Positions 1-5,472 of a stretch of DNA of 6,572 bases are shown piece after piece. The stretch comes from Methylococcaceae bacterium (GTDB lineage Bacteria; Pseudomonadota; Gammaproteobacteria; Methylococcales; Methylomonadaceae): contig SXIZ01000278.1 in assembly GCA_005779525.1 (NCBI GenBank), positions 1-6,572 on the forward strand, written 5' to 3'. The first letter of the stretch is position 1; every line of letters begins with the position of its first letter. Under the pieces are notes generated by a model. The model ran no database searches. It was not told the DNA's origin and was given only the letters and a program-made list of their open reading frames with translations. Both the position numbers and the translations under genes were made by a program.

Positions 1-28
1 CCATGGTGACGACACGCAGGCGCAGAAT
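1..28 (-). other. uvrA segment that departs from the family at the window edge
   Basis: Read in the uvrA frame, residues 545-553 are ILRLRVVTM. E. coli UvrA and its relatives continue RDLGN with roughly T-(L/V)-I-V-V-E-H-D-E. The match is near perfect up to the Asn codon at 29-31 and is then lost at once, with no stop codon. The edge bases include CCATGG. This looks like a junction: a true rearrangement, an assembly join, or low-quality sequence at a contig end. The departure is seen directly; its cause is not decidable from the window. Confidence 0.6.
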
Positions 29-1660
29 ATTGCCGAGATCGCGCAGCTTAAACAGAGTATTCAACAAGCGCTGATTATCGCGTTGATGTAAGCCGATGGA
101 AGGCTCATCCAAAATATACATCACGCCAACCAAGCCCGCGCCAATTTGACTGGCCAGGCGAATACGTTGCGCTTCGCCGCCGGATAAGGTATCAGCACTG
201 CGATCCAGGGTGAGATAATCCAAGCCGACATTCATTAAAAATTCCAAACGTTGCTGGATTTCTTTGACGATTTTATTGGCAATTTCGCCTTTTTGACCAG
301 GAAGTTGCAAGGCATTAAAAAAGTCTAGGGTTTGCTGAATCGGCAGGGCAGTAATCTGCTGCACAGCCATATCCTGCACAAACACATGGCGTGCGGCTAG
401 ATTTAAGCGTGCACCATTACAACTACTGCAAGTTTTTTGGGTCAGATATTTTGCCAGTTCTTCGCGCACCATCGGCGAGTCGGTTTCTAAATAACGGCGC
501 TGCATATTGGCAATAATGCCTTCGAATACATGGCGTTCGGTGCGCGATTTGCCATTGCCTAAGCTCATTTTAAATTCTATTGGCTCATTGCCGCTGCCAT
601 AGAGCAGGATTTGTTGCACGCTCTCGGGTAAAGTGTCAAACGGTACTTCCGGGTCAAAATCATAATGCTGCGCGAGCGCGGATATGATTTGAAAATAGTA
701 GGCATTACGTCGATCCCAGCCGCGAATCGCTCCACCAGCCAAACTGATGCTGCTATTGTGGATCACTAATTGTGGATCAAAATGTTGGCTGACGCCTAAA
801 CCGTCGCAACTACTGCAGGCGCCTTTGGGATTATTAAACGAAAAAATGCGCGGTTCTAATTCAGTCAGATTGTAGCCACAATAGGGGCAGGAATAATGCT
901 CGGAAAACAATAAGGTCGTAGGTTCAGCATTTTTATCCTCATCATCCGGCATAGCCATGACTATTGCAATCCCTTCGGCGATACGCAGCGCAGTTTCAAA
1001 AGATTCAGCAAGGCGCAGGGCAATATCGTCGCGGATTTTAAAGCGGTCAACTATCACTTCTATCGTGTGTTTTTTCTTTAAATCCAGCGCTGGGGTTTCA
1101 TCCAAATCATAGATTTCACCATTGATGCGTGCACGCACGAAACCCTGTGCTCTCAGACTATCGAGTAACTGCACATGCTCGCCTTTACGGGCATTGACTA
1201 CCGGCGCTAACAATAACCAACGCTTATTCGGGTCTTGACTTAAAACACTATCAACCATTTGACTGATGGTTTGTGCTTCTAAAGATACTTGATGTTCCGG
1301 GCAGCGGGGAGTACCTGCGCGTGCATACAACAAACGCAAATAATCGTAAATTTCGGTGATAGTACCGACGGTAGAACGGGGATTATGCGAGGTAGATTTT
1401 TGTTCTATGGAAATTGCAGGCGATAAGCCTTCGATGTGATCGACATCTGGTTTTTCCATCATAGCCAAAAACTGGCGGGCGTAAGAGGATAAGGATTCTA
1501 CATAACGGCGCTGACCTTCAGCGTAAATAGTGTCAAATGCCAAGGAGGATTTACCCGAGCCGGATAAGCCAGTAATCACAATCAAGGCATCGCGAGGTAA
1601 CTCTAAATCGATATTTTTAAGATTGTGCGTCCGCGCACCACGAATACTAATATTTGCCAT
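1..1660 (-). CDS. uvrA: UvrA, excinuclease ABC subunit A (C-terminal part outside window)
   Basis: UvrA is the damage-recognition ATPase of UvrABC nucleotide excision repair. It loads UvrB on distorted DNA in the cytoplasm. The visible 553 codons cover a little over half of the usual ~940 residues. In order they show Walker A GLSGSGKSS at residues 31-39 (K37), the N-terminal segment GQRRYVESLSSYARQFL, a CPYC...CSSC zinc module (C258, C261, C282, C285), a further CSSC at 411-414, the ABC signature LSGGEAQRIRLASQIG from residue 492, and Walker B YILDEPSIGLHQRDN from residue 515. Sequence agreement with E. coli UvrA is close throughout. The ATG at 1658-1660 gives the family N-terminus MANISIRGARTHNL. 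No clear Shine-Dalgarno precedes it, only an A-rich tract. From residue 545 onward (window bases 1-28) the reading stays open but stops resembling UvrA: RDLGN is followed by ILRLRVVTM instead of a VVEHDED-type H-loop. The cause is discussed separately. The identification itself is certain. Confidence 0.97.
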   Translation of the reverse strand, partial: MANISIRGARTHNLKNIDLELPRDALIVITGLSGSGKSSLAFDTIYAEGQRRYVESLSSYARQFLAMMEKPDVDHIEGLSPAISIEQKSTSHNPRSTVGTITEIYDYLRLLYARAGTPRCPEHQVSLEAQTISQMVDSVLSQDPNKRWLLLAPVVNARKGEHVQLLDSLRAQGFVRARINGEIYDLDETPALDLKKKHTIEVIVDRFKIRDDIALRLAESFETALRIAEGIAIVMAMPDDEDKNAEPTTLLFSEHYSCPYCGYNLTELEPRIFSFNNPKGACSSCDGLGVSQHFDPQLVIHNSSISLAGGAIRGWDRRNAYYFQIISALAQHYDFDPEVPFDTLPESVQQILLYGSGNEPIEFKMSLGNGKSRTERHVFEGIIANMQRRYLETDSPMVREELAKYLTQKTCSSCNGARLNLAARHVFVQDMAVQQITALPIQQTLDFFNALQLPGQKGEIANKIVKEIQQRLEFLMNVGLDYLTLDRSADTLSGGEAQRIRLASQIGAGLVGVMYILDEPSIGLHQRDNQRLLNTLFKLRDLGNILRLRVVTM

Positions 1661-1684
1661 GCAATTTTTTTTAACAGAATAAAA

Positions 1685-1715
1685 GCATAATATACCTGAC
1701 AGTATACTCGGGCAG
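1685..1715 (-). promoter_or_regulatory. Candidate uvrA promoter with a LexA-like half site
   Basis: On the minus strand a -10 hexamer TATTAT (1687-1692, five of six matches) lies 17 nt from a weak -35 CTGCCC (1710-1715, three of six). The spacer contains TACTGT, identical to one half of the E. coli LexA box TACTGT-N8-ACAGTA. The other half (TTATGC) does not match. A short inverted repeat TATAC-N6-GTATA overlaps it. uvrA is SOS-regulated in E. coli; here only half of such a site is visible, so LexA control is a guess. Confidence 0.3.
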
Positions 1716-1791
1716 GGAGAAATTTATTATTAGCATGAAATGCTCAAGCATTTATTAGCACTGCCTTTTGTCTGTGTCTCAACCTTTATCG

Positions 1792-1982
1792 TGGAGCCCA
1801 AATTTCGGACAGTGTATTAAGAGGGTCTGACCAAACAAGGTAGATCACTGATGAGCGAAAAGAAACGTAAAATTCTAACGAACACAAAAGGCCAAGATAG
1901 CCCTAGAAGCGGTTTAGGTCAAAAAATGGGGAACGAAACTGCTCAAGAGTATAGAGTAACCACCACAGAATCACTCCGATAA
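1792..1982 (+). mobile_element. Left-end remnant of an IS3-family insertion sequence
   Basis: About 190 bp of a decayed insertion sequence. The proposed terminal inverted repeat, tggagcccaaatttcggaca at 1792-1811, starts with the TG typical of IS3-family ends. It sits 39 nt before a broken OrfA start, the normal spacing for a left end. No OrfB, DDE catalytic core or right end follows; the sequence passes directly into REP-like hairpins. The OrfA similarity supports the family. The exact outer boundary is inferred, because no target duplication can be checked. Confidence 0.55.
1851..1982 (+). pseudogene. Frameshifted IS3-family transposase OrfA N-terminus
   Basis: The ATG at 1851 opens MSEKKRKILTNT, the start of the helix-turn-helix protein OrfA of IS3-type elements (typical form MSEKKRKxFTNTQKAKxALEAVKG..NEIAQEYGVHPTQ). 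The KAKIALEAV part reads in another frame (1888-1914, codons AAG GCC AAG ATA GCC CTA GAA GCG GTT), followed at once by TAG. The NEIAQEYGV part returns to the first frame as NETAQEYRV from 1932. Two compensating indels have therefore scrambled only the middle, leaving a 43-codon open frame that ends at a TAA. The helix-turn-helix is destroyed and the remaining OrfA and all of OrfB are missing. A plausible ribosome binding site AAGG (1837-1840) survives. It is not functional as a transposase. Confidence 0.72.
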
Positions 1983-2026
1983 AATTAGCGGCAAAAGAAG
2001 TAATTATATCTATATCAGCCGTGTAG

Positions 2027-2051
2027 GTCGGGCATGCTTTTTATGCCCGAC
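2027..2051. repeat. Perfect 9-bp hairpin, REP-like
   Basis: GTCGGGCAT pairs exactly with ATGCCCGAC around a 7-nt loop GCTTTTT. Flanks are GTGTAG on the left and ATTACGG on the right. GC-rich hairpins with a GTAG/GTCGGG-type start are common as dispersed REP-type repeats in Gammaproteobacteria. The T-run lies in the loop and not after the stem, so it is not a classical terminator on either strand. Membership in a repeat family is inferred; only one copy is in the window. Confidence 0.6.
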
Positions 2052-2063
2052 ATTACGGTGTTT

Positions 2064-2077
2064 CCATACGGCTATGG
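2064..2077. repeat. Small CCATA-CGGC-TATGG hairpin
   Basis: A 5-bp perfect stem with a CGGC tetraloop lies 12 bp after the REP-like hairpin. It may belong to the same compound repeat. Such a short stem also occurs by chance, so little weight is placed on it. Confidence 0.3.
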
Positions 2078-2127
2078 CTTTTGGATTTACGCATTATTTT
2101 CGATTATTGGGCACCACTGTTCAGCCG

Positions 2128-2210
2128 TTAGCCAGGATGAAGCCCTGCGCAATCCGGGAAATCTAAACCTCGAATTCCTGGATTCCACTTTGTTCCAGCC
2201 AGGCTACTCG
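2128..2210. repeat. Degenerate long palindrome, MITE- or REP-like
   Basis: The left arm begins gttagccaggatgaag and runs to caatccgggaa. The right arm, read from the other strand, begins gtagcctggctggaac and runs to gaatccaggaatt. The arms correspond with mismatches and small gaps around a centre near 2165-2172. The pattern GTAGCC(C/T)GG...AATCC(G/A)GGAA recalls palindromic repeats scattered between genes in many Proteobacteria. It has decayed enough that only a genome-wide search could confirm a family. Confidence 0.4.
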
Positions 2211-2356
2211 CTACCACAAAGTTCCGTCGATAATTCGGCATAAACTCTTCTGTATCCAAAAGTCATCCAAAATTAAGAGGCCGGTTGTAGTGTGGTTGCG
2301 AGCTAGCAAACTGCCTTACGGTTTAAAGACTTATCAAGTACGGCAACCTTAGTGGT

Positions 2357-2977
2357 ATGATTAAGCAATCGACATTCTACTTGGCAAAAAATCCCATGCA
2401 AATCAATATCGCTAATCACCCCATCAGCCCTGAAGACTATTTACACGCTGAACAACTGGCCGACACCAAACACCAGCTTATTGATGGTGAAATCTTTGCG
2501 ATGGCAGGTGCCAGTGAAAACCATAATCTGCTGGCAGGCAATATCTTCAGCGAACTCAAAAACCAATTAAAAGGCAAATCTTGCCGAACCTTCATCGCGG
2601 ACATGAAAGTACGGGTTGCGGATGACTTTTATTATCCTGATGTCATGGTCGTATGCACGGAAGACAAAGCACATGATTATTACAAAACCTCTCCGATTAT
2701 CCTTATTGAAGTACTCTCCAAAAGTACGCGAAAATTTGACCAAACCAGCAAACGCCTGCGCTGCCAAAGTATTCCGACATTGGAAGAATATGTCTTAATA
2801 GAACAAGACAAAGGCGAAATTCAAGTGTTTCGCAAACAGCAACATTGGCAATCTTCTTATTACTATCTAGGTGACGACATCACCTTTACCTCGCTAAACA
2901 TTACGATATCCGTCGCCGCCATTTACGACCAGGTCGACAACGAAGATGTACTGGCTTTTTTAACAGCAGCGCAGTAG
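2357..2977 (+). CDS. Uma2-family (DUF820) restriction-endonuclease-fold protein
   Basis: A 206-residue cytoplasmic protein of the Uma2/DUF820 family (PF05685). These proteins have a PD-(D/E)XK nuclease fold, but their biological role is mostly unknown. Family landmarks are visible in order: SPEDYLHAE (24-32), KHQLIDGEIFAMAGAS (38-53), H56 in SENHN, ADMKVRV (81-87), FYYPDVMV (91-98, D95), IILIEVLSKST (114-124, E118), FDQTSKR (127-133, K132) and TLEEYVLIEQD (141-151). D95 and E118 are the likely metal ligands and K132 the likely lysine. Two departures from the usual pattern are Q40, where KHE is common, and C136, where a Tyr is common. The first ATG gives 13 residues that are not typical of the family; the second, M14 at 2396, gives MQINIANHPISPEDYL, which resembles the usual N-terminus and may be the true start. 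Neither has a strong ribosome binding site. It stands alone, convergent with yafQ. Confidence 0.87.
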   Translation: MIKQSTFYLAKNPMQINIANHPISPEDYLHAEQLADTKHQLIDGEIFAMAGASENHNLLAGNIFSELKNQLKGKSCRTFIADMKVRVADDFYYPDVMVVCTEDKAHDYYKTSPIILIEVLSKSTRKFDQTSKRLRCQSIPTLEEYVLIEQDKGEIQVFRKQQHWQSSYYYLGDDITFTSLNITISVAAIYDQVDNEDVLAFLTAAQ

Positions 2978-3011
2978 GGCAGAGGGATGCTAGGTCGATC
3001 CGCCAAATTTC

Positions 3012-3030
3012 GGAACCGCTATTGCGTTCC
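3012..3030. terminator. Possible stem-loop between the convergent genes
   Basis: GGAA(C)CGC-TATT-GCGTTCC folds into a 7-bp stem with one bulged C and a TATT loop, between the Uma2 stop (2977) and the yafQ stop (3041). Neither strand has a proper T-tract after the stem; the minus strand continues GAAATTT. It could end transcription from both sides, but the support is weak. Confidence 0.22.
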
Positions 3031-3040
3031 AACGTACGTG

Positions 3041-3313
3041 TTAAGCATCAAACAAATCACTATGCCTGCCAGTTCGCTCAAAGCGCACATAATCGGCATC
3101 TGCTTTGTAAATTAACAACCAGTCTGGCTCAATGTGCGCATCTTTATAACCACGCCTATCGCCTTTTAAGGGATGATCAAGATAACTCGCAGGTAACGGA
3201 ACGCCGGAAATGACCAGCTCTAGTAATACTTTCAGCTTAATCATATCTTTACCTCGTTTTTGAAGTTGCTTAATATCTCGCTTAAATTGGCCCGAATAGT
3301 CAGGCTGACGCAT
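3041..3313 (-). CDS. yafQ: YafQ-type mRNA interferase toxin
   Basis: A 90-residue RelE-superfamily ribonuclease toxin of the YafQ branch. YafQ cuts translated mRNA on the ribosome and is silenced by DinJ. It aligns with E. coli YafQ almost without gaps, from YSGQFKRDIKQLQKRGKDM at the start to FERTGRHSDLF at the end. The residues known to matter in E. coli (H50, D61, H63, D67, W68, H87, F91) are all present at a constant offset of three as H47, D58, H60, D64, W65, H84 and F88, so the toxin looks active. The chosen ATG (3311-3313) shares one base with the antitoxin stop in TGATG. The codon before it is TTG (3314-3316), which could extend the protein by one residue, but ATG is preferred. The gene is downstream of and translationally coupled to dinJ. 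It shows no truncation. Confidence 0.95.
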   Translation of the reverse strand: MRQPDYSGQFKRDIKQLQKRGKDMIKLKVLLELVISGVPLPASYLDHPLKGDRRGYKDAHIEPDWLLIYKADADYVRFERTGRHSDLFDA

Positions 3314-3573
3314 CAAATACCTAATTGATCAAAAAGATCGTTTGCATCTTTTGCATGATGGATATCTTCGCCTCGCTCGCTCTTTTGCAAAGTAGCCGCA
3401 GTCACTTTATTAGGAATGCGCATTTCAAAGGGTAGTGCTTTTTCTTTGGCGACTTTTGTTAAAACAATTCGCACCACATCCGATACGGTAAGGCCCATCT
3501 CGGCAAGTACTGCAGTCGCTTCATCTTTTAACTTTTCATCAATTCTTGCACGTACAAATGCATTGCTAGCCAT
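3313..3573 (-). CDS. dinJ: DinJ-type antitoxin (RelB/DinJ family)
   Basis: An 86-residue antitoxin with the same length as E. coli DinJ and strong similarity from end to end. The N-terminal part ASNAFVRARIDEKLKDEA to KEKALPFEMR (about residues 2-53) is the ribbon-helix-helix DNA-binding and dimerisation domain. The C-terminal part ending KDANDLFDQLGI (75-86) is the tail that wraps and inhibits YafQ. The ATG at 3571-3573 is set by family length and by a ribosome binding site 7 nt upstream. Its TGA overlaps the yafQ ATG, the usual antitoxin-first order. Antitoxins of this family repress their own promoter, more tightly with toxin bound. A perfect inverted repeat lies 24 bp upstream of the start and fits that role. 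Confidence 0.95.
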   Translation of the reverse strand: MASNAFVRARIDEKLKDEATAVLAEMGLTVSDVVRIVLTKVAKEKALPFEMRIPNKVTAATLQKSERGEDIHHAKDANDLFDQLGI

Positions 3574-3580
3574 ATCTTTA

Positions 3581-3586
3581 TCCTCG
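3581..3586 (-). promoter_or_regulatory. dinJ ribosome binding site
   Basis: CGAGGA on the minus strand lies 7 nt from the dinJ ATG. It is a good Shine-Dalgarno sequence and supports the chosen start. yafQ has no comparable site of its own and probably depends on coupling through the TGATG overlap. Confidence 0.75.
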
Positions 3587-3597
3587 ATAGAAAATTA

Positions 3598-3618
3598 CTT
3601 AATTGTAGCTCAATTAAG
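3598..3618. promoter_or_regulatory. Probable DinJ operator, perfect inverted repeat
   Basis: CTTAATTG and CAATTAAG are exact inverted copies separated by 5 bp, located 24 bp upstream of the dinJ start. On the minus strand the right arm and spacer contain TACAAT (3602-3607), a good -10 hexamer. The matching -35 is weak (TAGTCG at 3625-3630, 17-nt spacer). An operator that covers the -10 box is the expected layout for a ribbon-helix-helix autorepressor. The repeat is seen directly; binding by DinJ is inferred. Confidence 0.7.
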
Positions 3619-3627
3619 CAACAACGA

Positions 3628-3768
3628 CTAGTGAGTTGACACGAGGGACAGGGCAATCGCATTAAAACCAGAACCAAATACCACTTGCTGGCGAAAATCA
3701 TCGTTTAGAGCCACTTTAAATCGCTTTTGCTTGAGACTTTGTTTAGAAGGGCAGCCATGAAGCGTACC
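3628..3768 (-). pseudogene. Unidentified protein-like open stretch, possible gene remnant
   Basis: This frame is open for 46 codons between a TAG at 3769-3771 and a TAG at 3628-3630. Its translation includes KQKRFKVALNDD, FRQQVVFGSGF and NAIALSLVSTH, which looks like a real protein C-terminus and not random reading. No ATG occurs in frame; a GTG at the V of KVALNDD is the only usual alternative start seen. I do not recognise the family. It lies just upstream of the dinJ promoter on the same strand, so it may be the tail of a gene deleted when the dinJ-yafQ region was inserted. The rest of 3772-3863 shows nothing beyond A/T-rich leader sequence. Confidence 0.25.
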
Positions 3769-3863
3769 CTACATGGTTGAGCATAAAAAAATCCTGTAAA
3801 TTTTAGAATGCATAACAAAAATTGCACTATCATGTAAAGATAAATGGGTAAGCTAGTATTTCC

Positions 3864-3867
3864 GAGG
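3864..3867 (+). promoter_or_regulatory. Ribosome binding site of the GAF-HD-GYP gene
   Basis: GAGG lies 9 nt upstream of the ATG at 3877 and supports that start. A TAGAAT hexamer near 3804-3809 could be a -10 box, but no -35 is found at the right distance, so the promoter is not assigned. Confidence 0.55.
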
Positions 3868-3876
3868 CTGTTTTAG

Positions 3877-5472
3877 ATGATTGCGCAACAACATATTGAA
3901 TTAAATCAGAAAGTAACTCAACAGTTAGATGAGTTAATCAATATCGGGCTGGCGGTTTCTGCTGAAACTGATGTTGCGAAAGTTCTTGATAATATTGTGC
4001 GCGGGGCGAAAGCGATTGCGCATGCCGATGGAAGTACCTTGTTTTTGTTAAAAGACGATGCGTTGCATATGGAAATCGTGCAGTCGTCGTCTTTAAACTT
4101 ATCGTTGGGCGGTGTGTCTGGCAACCCGATGAAGATGTCCAGTGTGCCGCTGTATTTGCCCGATGGGACAAAAAATTTAAGTAATGTTGCCAGTTGTGTG
4201 TATCACACCAACAACACGATCAATATCGCTGATGCTTATAATGACCAGCAATTTGATTTTTCTGGCACTAAAAAATTTGATCAGCAAAATAATTATTACT
4301 CCAAGTCATTTCTAGCGGTCCCGATGCGTAACCATGAAGGCGATACGGTGGGGGTATTAGAACTGATTAACGCGCTGGATGCTGACACACACGATATCAT
4401 CGCGTTTTCAGATTTTGCGCAACGATACACGGAAACCCTAGCCTCGCTTGCCGCGACCGTATTAACCAAGCAGCAATTGACTAATGATCTTGAACAGATG
4501 TTTGAGACCTTAATTCAATTAATCGCAACGGCTATCGATGAAGCCTCACCCTACACGGGAGGGCATTGCCGCAGGCTACCAGAACTGACGATGTTAATTG
4601 CTGAGGCGGCGCATAATACTGATCACGGTTATTTAAAAGATTTTGTCATGTCTGAACGTGACCGTTATGAACTTAAAATTGCGGGCTGGTTGCATGATTG
4701 CGGCAAAATCACGACCCCAATTTATGTGATAGATAAGGCGACTAAATTAGAAACCATCTATGATCGTATCCAGTTAGTGGACGAACGTTTTGAAATCTTG
4801 CGTCGAGATGCGGAAATTAATTTATTAAAACGCAGTATGGCGCAGCCAGAACTCGCGCAAACTTTTGCAGAGGAATACCAACAGCAACTTGCACAGCTAG
4901 CGGATGATCAGGCATTTCTGCATAAAGTGAATAAGGGTGGTGAGTTTATGCACCCAGAAGACCAGCAACGCGTCAGGGACTTGGCGCAAAGGCAAATACA
5001 CACCCCTGATGGCGGCACTAGAAACTTTTTAAGTGATAATGAAATCTATAATCTCAGTATCGCGCGCGGCACCTTAAATAACGAAGAGCGCCAAGTGATT
5101 AATCAACATATTTCTAGTACCATCAATATGTTGGCGAAAATTCCTTTTCCTAAGCATTTAAAAAATGTACCTGAATACGCCTGTGGTCATCATGAACGTA
5201 TGGATGGCAAGGGATATCCCCGCGGGTTAACTCGCGAGCAAATGTCAATTCAAGCGCGTGCGATGGCTATTGCGGATATTTTTGAAGCGCTGACTGCAAA
5301 AGATCGACCGTATAAAGCCCCAAAAAAATTATCCGAAGCCTTAGCTATTCTCGCCAAAATGAAAGATGAGCAGCATATCGATCCTGATCTCTATGATGCC
5401 TTTATGCACCATAAAGTGTATCTAAAATATGCGCAGGAATTTTTGGATAGCGAACAGTGCGATGTCGATTGA
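3877..5472 (+). CDS. GAF + HD-GYP domain cyclic-dinucleotide phosphodiesterase
   Basis: A 531-residue soluble protein with no signal peptide or membrane segment. Residues ~20-195 form a GAF sensor domain (AETDVAKVLDNIVRGAKAI, then ADGSTLFLL, SFLAVPM, GVLELINA). Residues ~205-525 form an HD-GYP domain, the metal-dependent class that hydrolyses c-di-GMP or related dinucleotides. Metal and motif residues seen are H230 (TGGHCRR), H273-D274 with K277 (LHDCGK), H411 (NQHI), H438-H439 in HHERMDGKGYPRGL with the GYP at 446-448, and D467 (IADIFEAL). The Glu four residues before the first His, which binds the third metal in trinuclear enzymes, is Y226 here, so a two-metal site is predicted. HD and GYP are ~172 residues apart, against roughly 75 in RpfG-like domains, owing to a helical insertion (~285-393) starting near LETIYDRIQLVDERFEILRR. 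The gene is first in an operon with the CHASE2 gene, which overlaps its end by 11 nt. The GAF ligand is unknown. Confidence 0.93.
   Translation: MIAQQHIELNQKVTQQLDELINIGLAVSAETDVAKVLDNIVRGAKAIAHADGSTLFLLKDDALHMEIVQSSSLNLSLGGVSGNPMKMSSVPLYLPDGTKNLSNVASCVYHTNNTINIADAYNDQQFDFSGTKKFDQQNNYYSKSFLAVPMRNHEGDTVGVLELINALDADTHDIIAFSDFAQRYTETLASLAATVLTKQQLTNDLEQMFETLIQLIATAIDEASPYTGGHCRRLPELTMLIAEAAHNTDHGYLKDFVMSERDRYELKIAGWLHDCGKITTPIYVIDKATKLETIYDRIQLVDERFEILRRDAEINLLKRSMAQPELAQTFAEEYQQQLAQLADDQAFLHKVNKGGEFMHPEDQQRVRDLAQRQIHTPDGGTRNFLSDNEIYNLSIARGTLNNEERQVINQHISSTINMLAKIPFPKHLKNVPEYACGHHERMDGKGYPRGLTREQMSIQARAMAIADIFEALTAKDRPYKAPKKLSEALAILAKMKDEQHIDPDLYDAFMHHKVYLKYAQEFLDSEQCDVD

Larger units (their letters stand above)
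1661..2356. other. Gene-free region of mobile-element debris and hairpins
   Basis: No intact gene is credible in these ~700 bases between the uvrA start and the Uma2 gene. In order the region holds the uvrA promoter area, a small AGCAT/ATGCT hairpin (about 1733-1745), a decayed IS3-type left end (1792-1982), a REP-like hairpin (2027-2051), a small CCATA-CGGC-TATGG hairpin (2064-2077) and a degenerate long palindrome (2128-2210). Positions 2211-2356 show nothing recognisable apart from being the leader of the Uma2 gene. A 69-codon open frame at 2034-2243 runs through the hairpins and is not considered a gene. Confidence 0.7.

Noticed and set aside
2027..2051. The REP-like hairpin as a rho-independent terminator
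   Set aside because: The T-run is in the loop. Neither side of the stem is followed by a T-tract, and no complete gene on either strand ends nearby.
2034..2243. A 69-codon plus-strand open frame
   Set aside because: It begins inside the REP-like hairpin loop region and runs through the degenerate palindrome. It has no ribosome binding site, and its translation reflects repeat sequence.
2567..2798. Short open frames in other frames of the Uma2 gene (2567-2767 minus, 2616-2798 plus)
   Set aside because: They overlap a gene with clear family motifs and have no protein-like signature or ribosome binding site.
1798..3014. A 12-bp direct repeat ccaaatttcgga at 1798-1809 and 3003-3014, suggesting a second IS end or a target duplication
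   Set aside because: A window of this size is expected to hold about one 12-bp repeat by chance (about 2.2e7 position pairs against 1.7e7 possible 12-mers). The orientation is direct, not inverted, and neighbouring bases do not match well.
3022..3631. Plus-strand open frames across the toxin-antitoxin operon (3022-3213, 3416-3631)
   Set aside because: They are antisense shadows of yafQ and dinJ, both securely identified on the minus strand.
3619..3876. Possible c-di-GMP riboswitch upstream of the HD-GYP gene
   Set aside because: I looked for the conserved GEMM-type core and saw neither it nor a terminator-like switch before the ribosome binding site.
3918..4171. Minus-strand open frames inside the GAF region (3918-4124, 3938-4171)
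   Set aside because: They are shadows of the 531-residue GAF-HD-GYP gene, with no independent support.
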